Part shown: in pieces, positions 1 to 17,700 of the stretch
Numbering within the stretch: position 1 is the first letter of the stretch
Layout of the letters: each line of letters begins with the position of its first letter
Source of the DNA: Tachypleus tridentatus
Taxonomy: Eukaryota > Arthropoda > Merostomata > Xiphosura > Limulidae
DNA length: 64,000 nt
Reading direction: 5' to 3'
Assembly: GCF_004210375.1 (NCBI RefSeq)
Contig: NC_134834.1
Location: 18,345,027-18,409,026, forward strand
Position numbers and translations under genes: made by a program
Notes under the pieces: model-generated
Databases searched by the model: none
What the model was told of the DNA's origin: nothing
Seen by the model: only the letters and a program-made list of their open reading frames with translations

Positions 1-3000
1 ATAAACTGGTATTTTTAATTATAACACAAAGATAACATAAACTGGTATTTTTAATTATAACACAAAGATAACATAAACTGGTATTTTTAATTATAACACA
101 AAGATAACATAAACTGGTATTTTTAATTATAACACAAAGATAACATAAACTGGTATTTTTTAATTATAACACAAAGATAACATAAACTGGTATTTTTTAA
201 TTATAACACAAAGATAACATAAACTGGTATTTTTAATTATAACACAAAGATAACATAAACTGGTATTTTTTAACTATAACACAAAGATAACATAAACTGG
301 TATTTTAATTATAACACAAAGATAACATAAACTGGTATTTTAATTATAACACAAAGAGATAACATAAACTGGTATTTTTTAATTATAACACAAAGATAAC
401 ATAAACTGGTATTTTTAACTATAACACAAAGATAACATAAACTGGTATGTTTTAATTATAACACAAAGATAACATAAACTGGTATTTTTAATATATAACA
501 CAAAGATAACATAAACATAAACTGGTATTTTTTTTTTAACTATAACACAAAGATAACATAAACTGGTATTTTAATTATAACACAAAGATAACATAAACTG
601 GTATTTTAATTATAACACAAAGAGATAACATAAACTGGTATTTTTTAATTATAATACAAAGATAACATAAACTGGTATTTTAATTATAACACAAAGATAA
701 CATAAACTGGTATTTTAATTATAACACAAAGATAACATAAACTGGTATTTTTAATTATAACACAAAGATAACATAAACTGGTATTTTAATTATAACACAA
801 AGATAACATAAACTGGTATTTTTAATTATAACACAAAGATAACATAAACTGGTATTTTTAATTATAACACAAAGATATAACATAAACTGGTATTTTTAAC
901 ACAAAGATAACATAAACTGGTTTTTTTAATTATAACACAAGATAACATAAACTGGTATTTTTAATTATAACACAAAGATAACATAAACTGGTATTTTTAA
1001 TTATAACACAAAAGATAACATAAACTGGTATTTTAACTATAACACAAAGATAACATAAACTGGTATTTTTAACTATAACACAAAGATAACATAAACCTGG
1101 TATTTTAATTATAACACAAAGATAACATAAACTGGTATTTTTAATATAACACAAAGATATAACAAAAAGATAACATAAACTGGTATTTTTAACTATAACA
1201 CAAAGATAACATAAACTGGTATTTTTAATTATAACACAAAAGATAACATAAACTGGTATTTTTAACTATAACACAAAGATAACACAAACTGGTATTTTTA
1301 ACTATAACACAAAGATAACATAAACTGGTATTTTTAATTATAATCACAAAGATAACATAAACTGGTATTTTTAACTTATAACACAAAGATAACATAAACT
1401 GGTATTTTTAATTATAACACAAAGAGATAACATAAACTGGTATTTTAACTATAACACAAAGATAACATAAACTGGTATTTTTAATTATAACACAAAGATA
1501 ACATAAACTGGTATTTTTTAACTATAACACAAAGATAACATAAACTGGTATTTTTAACTATAACACAAAGATAACATAAACTGGTATTTTTAATTATAAC
1601 ACAAAGATAACATAAACTGGTATTTTAACTATAACACAAAGATAACATAAACTGGTATTTTTTAACTATAACACAAAGATAACACAAACTGGTATTTTTA
1701 ACTATAACACAAAGATAACATAAACTGGTATTTTAACTATAACACAAAGATAACATAAACTGGTATTTTTAATTATAACACAAAGATAACATAAACTGGT
1801 ATTTTTAATTATAACACAAAGAGATAACATAAACTGGTATTTTTAATTATAACACAAAGATAACATAAACTGGTATTTTTTAATTATAACACAAAGATAA
1901 CATAAACTGGTATTTTTAATTATAACACAAAGATAACATAAACTGGTATTTTAATTATAAAACAAAGATAACATAAACTGGTATTTTTTAATTATAACAC
2001 AAAGATAACATAAACTGGTATTTTTAATTATAACACAAAGATAACATAAACTGGTATTTTAACTATAACACAAAGATAACATAAACTGGTATTTTTAATT
2101 ATAACACAAAGAGATAACATAAACTGGTATTTTTTTAATTATAACACAAAGATAACATAAACTGGTATTTTTAATTATAACACAAAGATAACATAAACTG
2201 GTATTTTTAATTATAACAAAAGATAACATAAACTGGTATTTTTTAACTATAACACAAAGAGATAACATAAACTGGTATTTTTAATTATAACACAAAGATA
2301 ACATAAACTGGTATTTTAATTATAACACAAAGATAACATAAACTGGTATTTTTAATTATAACACAAAGATAACATAAACTGGTATTTTTTAATTATAACA
2401 CAAAAGATAACATAAACTGGTATTTTAATTATAACAAAAGATAACATAAACTGGTATTTTTTAATTATAACACAAAGATAACATAAACTGGTATTTTTTT
2501 TAATTATAACACAAAGATAACATAAACTGGTATTTTTAATTATAACACAAAGATAACATAAACTGGTATTTTTAATTATAACACAAAGATAACATAAACT
2601 GGTTGTTTTTAATTATAACACAAAGATAACATAAACTGGTATTTTAACTATAACACAAAGATAAATTATAATTATAAAGATAACATAAACTGGTATTTTT
2701 AATTATAACACAAAGATAACATAAACTGGTATTTTTTAATTATAATACAAAGATAACATAAACTGTAGGTATTTTAATTATAACACAAAGATAACATAAA
2801 CTGGTATTTTAATTATAACACAAAGATAACATAAACTGGTATTTTTAATTATAAGACAAAGATAACATAAACTGGTGTTTTTAATTATAACACAAAGATA
2901 ACATAAACTGGTATTTTTAATTATAACACAAAGATAACATAAACTGGTATTTTTTAATTATAACACAAAGATAACATAAACTGGTATTTTTAATTATAAC

Positions 3001-6000
3001 ACAAAGATAACATAAACTGGTATTTTAACTATAACACAAAGATAACATAAACTGGTATTTTTAATTATAACACAAAGATAACATAAACTGGAATTTTTTT
3101 AATTATAACACAAAGATAACATAAACTGGTATTTTTAATTATAACACAAAGATAACATAAACTGGTATTTTTAACTATAACACAAAGATAACATAAACTG
3201 GTATTTTTAACTATAACACAAAGATAACATAAACTGGTATTTTTAATTATAACACAAAGATAACATAAACTGGTATTTTTAATTATAACACAAAGATAAC
3301 ATAAACTGGTATTTTTAATTATAACACAAAGATAACATAAACTGGTATTTTTAATTATAACACAAAGATAACATAAACTGGTATTTTTAATTATAACACA
3401 AAGATAACATAAACTGGTATTTTTAATTATAACACAAAGATAACATAAACTGGTATTTTTTAACTATAACACAAAGATAACATAAACTGGTATTTTAACT
3501 ATAACACAAAGATAACATAAACTGGTATTTTTAACTATAACACAAAGATAACATAAACTGGTATTTTTAATTATAACACAAAGATAACATAAACTGGTAT
3601 TTTAACTATAAATACAAAGATAACATATAAACTGGTATTTTTTAATTATAACACAAAGATAACATAAACTGGTATTTTTAATTATAACACAAAGATAACA
3701 TAAACTGGTATTTTTAACTATAACAAAGAGATAACATAAACTGGTATTTTTTAATTATAAACACAAAGATAACATAAACTGGTATTTTTAATTATAACAC
3801 AAAAGATAACATAAACTGGTATTTTTAACTATAACACAAAGATAACATAAACTGGTATTTTTTAACTATAACACAAAGATAACATAAACTGGTATGTTTT
3901 AATTATATCACAAAGATAACATAAACTGGTATTTTAATTATAACACAAAGATAACATAAACTGGTATTTTTAATTATAACACAAAGATAACATAAACTGG
4001 TATTTTTAATTATAACACAAAGATAACATAAACTGGTATTTTTAACTATAACACAAAGAGATAACATAAACTGGTATTTTTAACTATAACACAAAGATAA
4101 CATAAACTGGTATTTTTAATTATAACACAAAGATAACATAAACTGGTATTTTTAATTATAACACAAAGATAACATAAACTGGTATGTTTTAATTATATCA
4201 CAAAGATAACATAGACTGGTATTTTTAATTATAACACAAAGATAACATAAACTGGTATTTTTAACTATAACACAAAGATAACATAAACTGGTATTTTTAA
4301 TTATAACACAAAGATAACATAAACTGGTATTTTAATTATAACACAAAGATAACATAAACTGGTATTTTTAATTATAACACAAAGATAACATAAACTGGTA
4401 TTTTTAATTATAACACAAAGAGATAACATAAACTGGTATTTTTAATTATAACACAAAGATAACATAAACTGGTATTTTTAATTATAACACAAAGATAACA
4501 TAAACTGGTATTTTTAATTATAACACAAAGATAAACATAAACTGGTATTTTAATTATAACACAAAGATAACATAAACTGGTATTTTTAATTATAACACAA
4601 AGATAACATAAACTGGTATTTTTAATTATAACACAAAGATAACATAAACTGGTATTTTTAATTATAACACAAAGATAACATAAACTGGTATTTTTAACTA
4701 TAACACAAAGATAACATAAACTGGTATTTTTAATTATAACACAAAGATAACATAAACTGGTATTTTTATTATAACACAAAGATAACATAAACTGGTATTT
4801 TAATTATAACACAAAGATAACATAAACTGGTATTTTTTAATTATAACACAAAGATAACATAAACTGGTATTTTAATTATAACACAAAGATAACATAAACT
4901 GGTATTTTAATTATAACACAAAAGATAACATAAACTGGTATTTTAACTATAAATACAAAAGATAAAATATAAACTGGTATTTTAACTATAACACAAAGAT
5001 AACATAAACTGGTATTTTTAATTATAACACAAAGATAACATAAACTGGTATTTTTAATTATAACACAAAGATAACATAAACTGGTATTTTTAATTATAAC
5101 ACAAAGATAACATAAACTGGTATTTTTAATTATAACACAAAGATAACATAAACTGGTATTTTAATTATAACACAAAGATAACATAAACTAGTATTTTAAC
5201 TATAACACAAAGATAACATAAACTGGTATTTTAATTATAACACAAAGATAACATAAACTGGTATTTTTACTATTAAACACAAAGATAACATAAACTGGTA
5301 TTTTAATTATAACACAAAGATAACATAAACTGGTATTTTTAACTATAACACAAAGATAACATAAACTGGTATTTTTAACTATAACACAAAGATAACATAA
5401 ACTGGTATTTTAATTATAACACAAAGATAACATAAACTGGTATTTTTAATTATAACACAAAGATAACATAAACTGGTATTTTTTAACTATAACACAAAGA
5501 TAACATAAACTGGTATTTTTAATTATAACACAAAGATAACATAAACTGGTATTTTTAATTATAACACAAAGATAACATAAACTGGTATTTTTAATTATAA
5601 CACAAAGATAACATAAACTGGTATTTTTTAATTATAACACAAAGATAACATAAACTGGTATTTTTTAATTATAACACAAAGATAACATAAACTGGTATTT
5701 TTAATTATAACACAAAAGATAACATAAACTGGTATGTTTTAATTATAACACAAAGATAACATAAACTGGTATTTTTAATTATAACACAAAGATAACATAA
5801 ACTGGTATTTTTAATTATAACACAAAGATAACATAAACTGGTATTTTTAATTATAACACAAAGATAACATAAACTGGTATTTTAACTATAACACAAAAGA
5901 TAACATAAACTGGTATTTTTAATTATAACAAAAGATAACATAAACTGGTATTTTTAACTATAACACAAAGATAACATAAACTGGTATTTTTTAACTATAA

Positions 6001-8700
6001 CACAAAGATAACATAAACTGGTATTTTTAATTATAACACAAAGATAACATAAACTGGTATTTTTTAATTATAACACAAAGATAACATAAACTGGTATTTT
6101 AACTATAAACACAAAGATAACATAAACTGGTATTTTTTATATTAAACTATTTTTTAATATATAACAAAGATAACATAAACTGGTATTTTTTAATTATAAC
6201 ACAAAAGATAACATAAACTGGTATTTTAATTATAACACAAAGATAACATAAACTGGTATTTTTAATTATAACAAAAGATAACATAAACTGGTATTTTAAC
6301 TATAACACAAAGATAACATAAACTGGTATTTTTTAACTATATAACACAAAGATAACATAAACTGGTATTTTAACTATAACACAAAGATAACATAAACTGG
6401 TATTTTAATTATAACACAAAGATAACATAAACTGGTATTTTAACTATAATACACAAAGATAACATAAACTGGTATTTTTAACTATAACACAAAGATAACA
6501 TAAACTGGTATTTTTAATTATAACACAAAGATAACATAAACTGGTATTTTTAACTATAACACAAAGATAACATAAACTGGTATTTTTAATTATAAACACA
6601 AAGATAACATAAACTGGTATTTTTTTAATTATAACACAAAGATAACATAAACTGGTATTTTTAATTATAACACAAAGATAACATAAACTGGTATTTTTAA
6701 TTATAACAAAAGATAACATAAACTGGTATTTTTAACTATAACACAAAGATAACATAAACTGGTATTTTTTAATTATAACACAAAGATAACATAAACTGGT
6801 ATTTTTAATTATAACACAAAGATAACATAAACTGGTATTTTTTAATTATAACACAAAGATAACATAAACTGGTATTTTAACTATAACACAAAGATAACAT
6901 AAACTGGTATTTTTAACTTATAACACAAAGATAACATAAACTGGTATTTTTAATTATAACACAAAGATAACATAAACTGGTATTTTTAATTATAACACAA
7001 AGATAACATAAACTGGTATTTTAATTATAACACAAAGATAACATAAACTGGTATTTTTAATTATAACACAAAAGATACATAAACTGGTATTTTTAACTAT
7101 AACACAAAGATAACATAAACTGGTATTTTTAACTATAACACAAAGATAACATAAACTGGTATTTTTAATTATAACACAAAGATAACATAAACTGATGTTT
7201 TAATTATAACACAAAGATAACATAGACTGGTATTTTTAACTATAACACAAAGATAACATAAACTGGTATTTTAACTATAATTAAACAAAGATAACATAAA
7301 CTAGTATTTTAACTATAACACAAAGATAACATAAACTGGTATTTTTAATTATAACACAAAGATAACATAAACTGGTATTTTTAATTATAACACAAAGATA
7401 ACATAAACTGGTATTTTTAACTATAACACAAAGATAACATAAACTGGTATTTTAACTATAACACAAAGATAACATAAACTGGTATTTTTAATTATAACAC
7501 AAAGATAACATAAACTGGTAATATTTTTAACTTATAACACAAAGATAACATAAACTGGTATTTTTAATTATAACACAAAGATAACATAAACTGGTATTTT
7601 AACTATAACACAAAAGATAACATAAACTGGTATTTTTAATTATAACACAAAGATAACATAAACTGGTATTTTTATAACACAAAGATAACATATAACACAA
7701 AGATAACATAAACTGGTATTTTTAATTATAACACAAAGATAACATAAACTGGTATTTTTAATTATAACACAAAGATAAATATAAACTGGTATTTTTTATA
7801 AATACACAAAGATAACATAAACTGGTATTTTTAACTATAACACAAAAGATAACATAAACTGGTTTTTTAATTATAAACACAAAGATAACATAAACTGGTA
7901 TTTTAATTATAACACAAAGATAACATAAACTGGTATTTTTTAATTATAACACAAAGATAACATAAACTGGTATTTTTAACTATAACACAAAGATAACATA
8001 AACTGGTATTTTTAACTATAACACAAAGATAACATAAACTGGTATTTTAATTATAACACAAAGATAACATAAACTGGTATTTTAATTATAACACAAAGAT
8101 AACATAAACTGGTATTTTTAACTATAACACAAAGATAACATAAACTGGTATTTTTAATTATAACAAAAAGATAACATAAACTGGTATTTTTAACTATAAC
8201 ACAAAGATAACATAAACTGGTATTTTTAATTATAACACAAAGATAACATAAACTGGTATTTTTAACTATAACACAAAGATAACATAAACTGGTATTTTTA
8301 ATTATAACACAAAGATAACATAACCTGGTATTTTTAACTACAACACAAAGATAACACAAACTGGTATTTTTAACTATATAACAAAGATAACATAAACTGG
8401 TATTTTAACTATAACACAAAGATAACATAAACTGGTATTTTAATTATAGCACAAAGATAACATAAACTGGTATTTTTAACTATAACAAAGATAACATAAA
8501 CTGGTATTTTTTAACTATAAACAAAGATAAACATAAACTGGTATTTTTAACTATAACACAAAGATAACATAAACTGGTATTTTTTAACTATAACACAAAG
8601 ATAACATAAACTGGTATTTTAATTATAAATACAAAAGATAACATAAACTGGTATTTTTTAACTATAACACAAAGATAACATAAACTGGTATTTTAATTAT
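1..8700. repeat. heterogeneous part of the 36-bp satellite
   Basis: This part of the array has many monomers with 4, 6, 7 or 8 T in the T-run, extra A or GA in the AAAGAT block, and broken monomers such as those near 2,660-2,690, 6,135-6,170, 7,670-7,700 and 7,790-7,805. From about 8,700 onward most monomers are exact 36- or 35-bp copies. The contrast could reflect older, less homogenised satellite, or a stretch of poorer base accuracy in the assembly. Confidence 0.6.
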
Positions 8701-11700
8701 AACACAAAGATAACATAAACTGGTATTTTTAATTATAACACAAAGATAACATAAACTGGTATTTTTAATTATAACACAAAGATAACATAAACTGGTATTT
8801 TTAATTATAACACAAAGATAACATAAACTGGTATTTTAAATTATAACACAAAGATAACATAAACTGGTATTTTTAATTATAACACAAAGATAACATAAAC
8901 TGGTATTTTTAATTATAACACAAAGATAACATAAACTGGTATTTTTAATTATAACACAAAGATAAACATAAACTGGTATTTTTAATTATAACACAAAGAT
9001 AAATATAAACTGGTATTTTAACTATAACACAAAGATAACATAAACTGGTATTTTTAATTATAACACAAAGATAACATAAACTGGTATTTTAATTATAACA
9101 CAAAGATAACATAAACTGGTATTTTTAACTATAACACAAAGATAACATAAACTGGTATGTTTTAATTATATCACAAAGATAACATAAACTGGTATTTTTA
9201 ATTATAACACAAAGATAACATAAACTGGTATTTTTAATTATAACACAAAGATAACATAAACTGGTATTTTTAATTATAACACAAAGATAACATAAACTGG
9301 TATTTTTAACTATAACACAAAGATAACATAAACTGGTATTTTTAAATTATAACACAAAGATAACATAAACTGGTATTTTTAATTATAACACAAAGATAAC
9401 ATAAACTGGTATGTTTTAATTATAACACAAAGATAACATAAACTGGTATTTTTAACTATAACACAAAGATAACATAAACTGGTATTTTTAACTATAACAC
9501 AAAGATAACATAAACTGGTATTTTTAATTATAACACAAAGATAACATAAACTGGTATTTTTAACTATAACACAAAGATAACATAAACTGGTATTTTTAAT
9601 TATAACACAAAGATAACATAAACTGGTATTTTTAACTATAACACAAAAATAACATAAACTGGTATTTTTAACTATAACACAAAGATAACATAAACTGGTA
9701 TTTTTAATTATAACACAAAGATAACATAAACTGGTATTTTTAATTATAACACAAAGATAACATAAACTGGTATTTTTAATTATAACACAAAGATAACATA
9801 AACTGGTATTTTTAACTATAACACAAAGATAACATAAACTGGTATTTTTTTAACTATAACACAAAGATAACATAAACTGGTATGTTTTAATTATATCACA
9901 AAGATAACATAAACTGGTATTTTTAATTATAACACAAAGATAACATAAACTGGTATTTTTAATTATAACACAAAGATAACATAAACTGGTATTTTTAATT
10001 ATAACAAAAAGATAACATAACCTGGTATTTTAACTACAACACAAAGATAACATAAACTGGTATTTTTTAATTATAACACAAAGATAACATAAACTGGTAT
10101 TTTTAACTATAACACAAAGATAACATAAACTGGTATGTTTTAATTATATCACAAAGATAACATAAAACTGGTATTTTAATTATAACACAAAGATAACATA
10201 AACTAGTATTTTAACTATAACACAAAGATAACATAAACTGGTATTTTTAATTATAACACAAAGATAACATAAACTGGTATTTTTAATTATAACACAAAGA
10301 TAACATAAACTGGTATTTTTTAACTATAACACAAAGATAACATAAACTGGTATTTTTAATTATAACACAAAGATAACATAAACTGGTATTTTAATTATAA
10401 CACAAAGATAACATAAACTGGTATTTTTAATTATAACACAAAGATAACATAAACTGGTATTTTTAACTATAACACAAAGATAACATAAACTGGTATTTTT
10501 AATTATAACACAAAGATAACATAAACTGGTATTTTTTAATTATAACACAAAGATAACATAAACTGGTATTTTTAATTATAACACAAAGATAACATAAACT
10601 GGTGTTTTTAATTATAACACAAAGATAACATAAACTGGTATTTTTAACTATAAACAAAGATAACATAAACTGGTATTTTTAACTATAACACAAAGATAAC
10701 ATAAACTGGTATTTTTAATTATAACACAAAGATAACATAAACTGGTATTTTAACTATAACACAAAGATAACATAAACTGGTATTTTTAATTATAACACAA
10801 AGATAACATAAACTGGTATTTTTAACTATAACACAAACTATAAATAACAAAGATAACATAAACTGGTATTTTTATAACACAAAGATAACATAAACTGGTA
10901 TTTTTATTATAACACAAAGATAACATAAACTGGTATTTTAATTATAACACAAAGATAACATAAACTAGTATTTTAACTATAACACAAAGATAACATAAAC
11001 TGGTGTTTTTAATTATAACACAAAGATAACATAAACTGGTATTTTTAATTATAACACAAAGATAACATAAACTGGTATTTTTAATTATAACACAAAGATA
11101 ACATAAACTGGTATTTTTAATTATAACACAAAGATAACATAAACTGGTATTTTAACTATAACACAAAGATAACATAAACTGGTATTTTTAATTATAACAC
11201 AAAGATAACATAAACTGGTATTTTTAATTATAACACAAAGATAACATAAACTGGTATTTTTAATTATAACACAAAGATAACATAAACTGGTATTTTTAAT
11301 TATAACACAAAGATAACATAAACTGGTATTTTTAATTATAACACAAAGATAACATAAACTGGTATTTTTAACTATAACACAAAGATAACATAAACTGGTA
11401 TTTTTAATTATAACACAAAGATAACATAAACTGGTATTTTAATTATAACACAAAGATAACATAAACTGGTATTTTTAATTATAACACAAAGATAACATAA
11501 ACTGGTATTTTTAATTATAACACAAAGATAACATAAACTGGTATTTTTAACTATAACACAAAGATAACATAAACTGGTATTTTTAATTATAACACAAAGA
11601 TAACATAAACTGGTATTTTTAATTATAACACAAAGATAACATAAACTGGTATTTTTAACTATAACACAAAGATAACATAAACTGGTATTTTTAACTATAA

Positions 11701-14700
11701 CACAAAGATAACATAAACTGGTATTTTTAACTATAACACAAAGATAACATAAACTGGTATTTTTAACTATAACACAAAGATAACATAAACTGGTATTTTT
11801 AATTATAACACAAAGATAACATAAACTGGTATTTTTAACTTATAACACAAAGATAACATAAACTGGTATTTTTAATTATAACACAAAGATAACATAAACT
11901 GGTATTTTTAATTATAACACAAAGATAACATAAACTGGTATTTTTAATTATAACACAAAGATAACATAAACTGGTATTTTTAATTATAACACAAAGATAA
12001 CATAAACTGGTATTTTTAATTATAACACAAGAGATAACATAAACTGGTATTTTTTAATTATAACACAAAGATAACATAAACTGGTATTTTAATTATAACA
12101 CAAAGATAACATAAACTGGTATTTTTTAATTATAACACAAAGATAACATAAACTGGTATTTTTAACTATAACACAAAGATAACATAAACTGGTATTTTTA
12201 ATTATAACACAAAGATAACATAAACTGGTATTTTTAATTATAACACAAAGATAACATAAACTGGTATTTTTAATTATAACACAAAGATAACATAAACTGG
12301 TATTTTTAACTTATAACACAAAGATAACATAAACTGGTATTTTTAATTATAACACAAAGATAACATAAACTGGTATTTTTTAATTATAACACAAAAGATA
12401 ACATAAACTGGTATTTTTAATTATAACACAAAGATAACATAAACTGGTATTTTTAATTATAACACAAAGATAACATAAACTGGTATTTTTAACTATAACA
12501 CAAAGATAACATAAACTGGTATTTTTAACTATAACACAAAGATAACATAAACTGGTATTTTTAATTATAACACAAAGATAACATAAACTGGTATTTTTAA
12601 TTATAATACAAAGATAACATAAACTGGTATTTTTAATTATAACACAAAGATAACATAAACTGGTATTTTTAACTATAACACAAAGATAACATAAACTGGT
12701 ATTTTTAATTATAACACAAAGATAACATAAACTGGTATTTTTAACTATAACACAAAGATAACATAAACTGGTATTTTAACTATAACACAAAGATAACATA
12801 AACTGGTATTTTTAATTATAACACAAAGATAACATAAACTGGTATTTTTAATTATAACACAAAGATAACATAAACTGGTATGTTTTAATTATATCACAAA
12901 GATAACATAAACTGGTATTTTAATTATAACACAAAGATAACATAAACTGGTATTTTTAATTATAACACAAAGATAACATAAACTGGTATTTTTAACTATA
13001 ACACAAAGATAACATAAACTGGTATTTTTAATTATAACACAAAGATAACATAAACTGGTATTTTTAATTATAACACAAAGATAACATAAACTGGTATTTT
13101 TAACTATAACACAAAGATAACATAAACTGGTATTTTAACTATAACACAAAGATAACATAAACTGGTATTTTTAATTATAACACAAAGATAACATAAACTG
13201 GTATTTTTAACTATAACACAAAGATAACATAAACTGGTATTTTAAACTATAACACAAAGATAACATAAACTGGTATTTTTAACTATAACACAAAGATAAC
13301 ATAAACTGGTATTTTTAATTATAACACAAAGATAACATAAACTGGTATTTTTAATTATAACACAAAGATAACATAAACTGGTATTTTTAATTATAACACA
13401 AAGATAACATAAACTGGTATTTTTAATTATAACACAAAGATAACATAAACTGGTATTTTTAATTATAACACAAAGATAACATAAACTGGTATTTTTAATT
13501 ATAACACAAAGATAACATAAACTGGTATTTTTAATTATAACACAAAGATAACATAAACTGGTATTTTTAACTATAAATACAAAGAGATAACATAAACTGG
13601 TATTTTTAATTATAACACAAAGATAACATAAACTGGTATTTTTAATTATAACACAAAGATAACATAAACTGGTATTTTTAATTATAACACAAAGATAACA
13701 TAAACTGGTATTTTAATTATAACACAAAGATAACATAAACTGGTATTTTTAACTATAACACAAAGATAACACAAACTGGTATTTTTAACTATAACACAAA
13801 GATAACATAAACTGGTATTTTTAACTATAACACAAAGATAACATAAACTGGTATTTTTAATTATAACACAAAGATAACATAAACTGGTATTTTTAATTAT
13901 AACACAAAGATAACATAAACTGGTATTTTTAATTATAACACAAAGATAACATAAACTGGTATTTTAACTATAACACAAAGATAACATAAACTGGTATTTT
14001 TAACTATAACACAAAAGATAACATAAACTGGTATTTTTAACTATAACACAAAGATAACATAAACTGGTATTTTTAATTATAACACAAAGATAACATAAAC
14101 TGGTATTTTTAATTATAACACAAAGATAACATAAACTGGTATTTTTAATTATAACACAAAGATAACATAAACTGGTATTTTTAATTATAACACAAAGATA
14201 ACATAAACTGGTATTTTTAATTATAACACAAAGATAACATAAACTGGTATTTTTAACTATAACACAAAGATAACATAAACTGGTATTTTAATTATAACAC
14301 AAAGAGATAACATAAACTGGTATTTTTAATTATAACACAAAGATAACATAAACTGGTATTTTTAACTATAACACAAAGATAACATAAACTGGTATTTTTA
14401 ATTATAACACAAAGATAACATAAACTGATGTTTTATAATTATAACACAAAGATAACATAAACTGGTATTTTTAAATATAACACAAAGATAACATAAACTG
14501 GTATTTTTAATTACAACACAAAGATAACATAAATCGGTATTTTTAATTATAACACAAAGATAACATAAACTGTATTTTAATTATAACACAAAGATAACAT
14601 AAACTGGTATTTTTTAATTATAACACAAAGATAACATAAACTGGTATTTTTAACTATAACACAAAGATAACATAAACTGGTATTTTTAATTATAACACAA

Positions 14701-17700
14701 AGATAACATAAACTGGTATTTTAATTATAACACAAAGATAACATAAACTGGTATTTTTAACTATAACACAAAGATAACATAAACTGGTATTTTTAATTAT
14801 AACACAAAGATAACATAAACTGGTATTTTTAATTATAACACAAAGATAACATAAACTGGTATTTTTAATTATAACACAAAGATAACATAAACTGGTATTT
14901 TTAATTATAACACAAAGATAACATAAACTGGTATTTTTAATTATAACACAAAGATAACATAAACTGGTATTTTTAATTATAATACAAAGATAACATAAAC
15001 TGGTATTTTTAATTATAACACAAAGATAACATAAACTGGTATTTTTAATTATAACACAAAGATAACATAAACTGGTATTTTTAATTATAACACAAAGATA
15101 ACATAAACTGGTATTTTTTTAATTATAACACAAAGATAACATAAACTGGTATTTTTAATTATAACACAAAGATAACATAAACTGGTATTTTAACTTATAA
15201 CACAAAGATAACATAAACTGGTATTTTAATTATAACACAAAGATAACATAAACTGGTATTTTAATTATAACACAAAGATAACATAAACTGGTATTTTTAA
15301 CTATAACACAAAGATAACATAAACTGGTATTTTTAATTATAACACAAAGATAACATAAACTGGTATTTTTAACTATAACACAAAGATAACATAAACTGGT
15401 ATTTTTAATTATAACACAAAGATAACATAAACTGGTATTTTTAATTATAACACAAAGATAACATAAACTGGTATTTTTAATTATAACACAAAGATAACAT
15501 AAACTGGTATTTTTAACTATAACACAAAGATAACATAAACTGGTATTTTTAACTTATAACACAAAGATAACATAAACTGGTATTTTAATTATAACACAAA
15601 GATAACATAAACTGGTATTTTTAATTATAACACAAAGATAACATAAACTGGTATTTTTAACTATAACACAAAGATAACATAAACTGGTATTTTTAATTAT
15701 AACACAAAGATAACATAAACTGGTATTTTTAACTATAACACAAAGATAACATAAACTGGTATTTTTAACTATAACACAAAGATAACATAAACTGGTATTT
15801 TAATTATAACACAAAGATAACATAAACTGGTATTTTTAATTATAACACAAAGATAACATAAACTGGTATTTTAACTATAACACAAAGATAACATAAACTG
15901 GTATTTTTAATTATAACACAAAGATAACATAAACTGGTATTTTTAATTATAACACAAAGATAACATAAACTGGTATTTTAATTATAACACAAAGATAACA
16001 TAAACTGGTATTTTAATTATAACACAAAGATAACATAAACTGGTATTTTTAATTATAACACAAAGATAACATAAACTGGTATTTTTAATTATAACACAAA
16101 GATAACATAAACTGGTATTTTTAATTATAACACAAAGATAACATAAACTGGTATGTTTTAATTATATCACAAAGATAACATAAACTGGTATTTTTAATTA
16201 TAACACAAAGATAACATAAACTGGTATTTTTAATTATAACACAAAGATAACATAAACTGGTATTTTTAATTATAACACAAAGATAACATAAACTGGTATT
16301 TTTAACTATAACACAAAGATAACATAAACTGGTATTTTTAACTATAACACAAAGATAACATAAACTGGTATTTTAATTATAACACAAAGATAACATAAAC
16401 TGGTATTTTTAATTATAACACAAAGATAACATAAACTGGTATTTTTAATTATAACACAAAGATAACATAAACTGGTATTTTTAATTATAACACAAAGATA
16501 ACATAAACTGGTATTTTTAATTATAACACAAAGATAACATAAACTGGTATTTTAATTATAACACAAAGATAACATAAACTGGTATTTTTAATTATAACAC
16601 AAAGATAACATAAACTGGTATTTTTAACTATAACACAAAGATAACATAAACTGGTATTTTTAATTATAACACAAAGATAACATAAACTGGTATTTTTAAT
16701 TATAACACAAAGATAACATAAACTGGTATTTTTAATTATAACACAAAGATAACATAAACTGGTATTTTAATTATAACACAAAGATAACATAAACTGGTAT
16801 TTTTAACTATAACACAAAGATAACATAAACTGGTATTTTTAATTATAACACAAAGATAACATAAACTGGTATTTTAATTATAACACAAAGATAACATAAA
16901 CTGGTATTTTTAATTATAACACAAAGATAACATAAACTGGTATTTTTAATTATAACACAAAGATAACATAAACTGGTATTTTTAATTATAACACAAAGAT
17001 AACATAAACTGGTATTTTTAATTATAACACAAAGATAACATAAACTGGTATTTTTAATTATAACACAAAGATAACATAAACTGGTATTTTAACTATAACA
17101 CAAAGATAACATAAACTGGTATTTTTAACTATAACACAAAGATAACATAAACTGGTATTTTTAATTATAACACAAAGATAACATAAACTGGTATTTTTAA
17201 TTATAACACAAAGATAACATAAACTGGTATTTTTAATTATAACACAAAGATAACATAAACTGGTATTTTTAACTATAACACAAAGATAACATAAACTGGT
17301 ATTTTTAACTATAACACAAAGATAACATAAACTGGTATTTTTAATTATAACACAAAGATAACATAAACTGGTATTTTTAATTATAACACAAAGATAACAT
17401 AAACTGGTATTTTTAATTATAACACAAAGATAACATAAACTGGTATTTTTTAATTATAACACAAAGATAACATAAACTGGTATTTTAATTATAACACAAA
17501 GATAACATAAACTAGTATTTTAACTATAACACAAAGATAACATAAACTGGTATTTTTAATTATAACACAAAGATAACATAAACTGGTATTTTTAATTATA
17601 ACACAAAGATAACATAAACTGGTATTTTTAATTATAACACAAAGATAACATAAACTGGTATTTTTAATTATAACACAAAGATAACATAAACTGGTATTTT

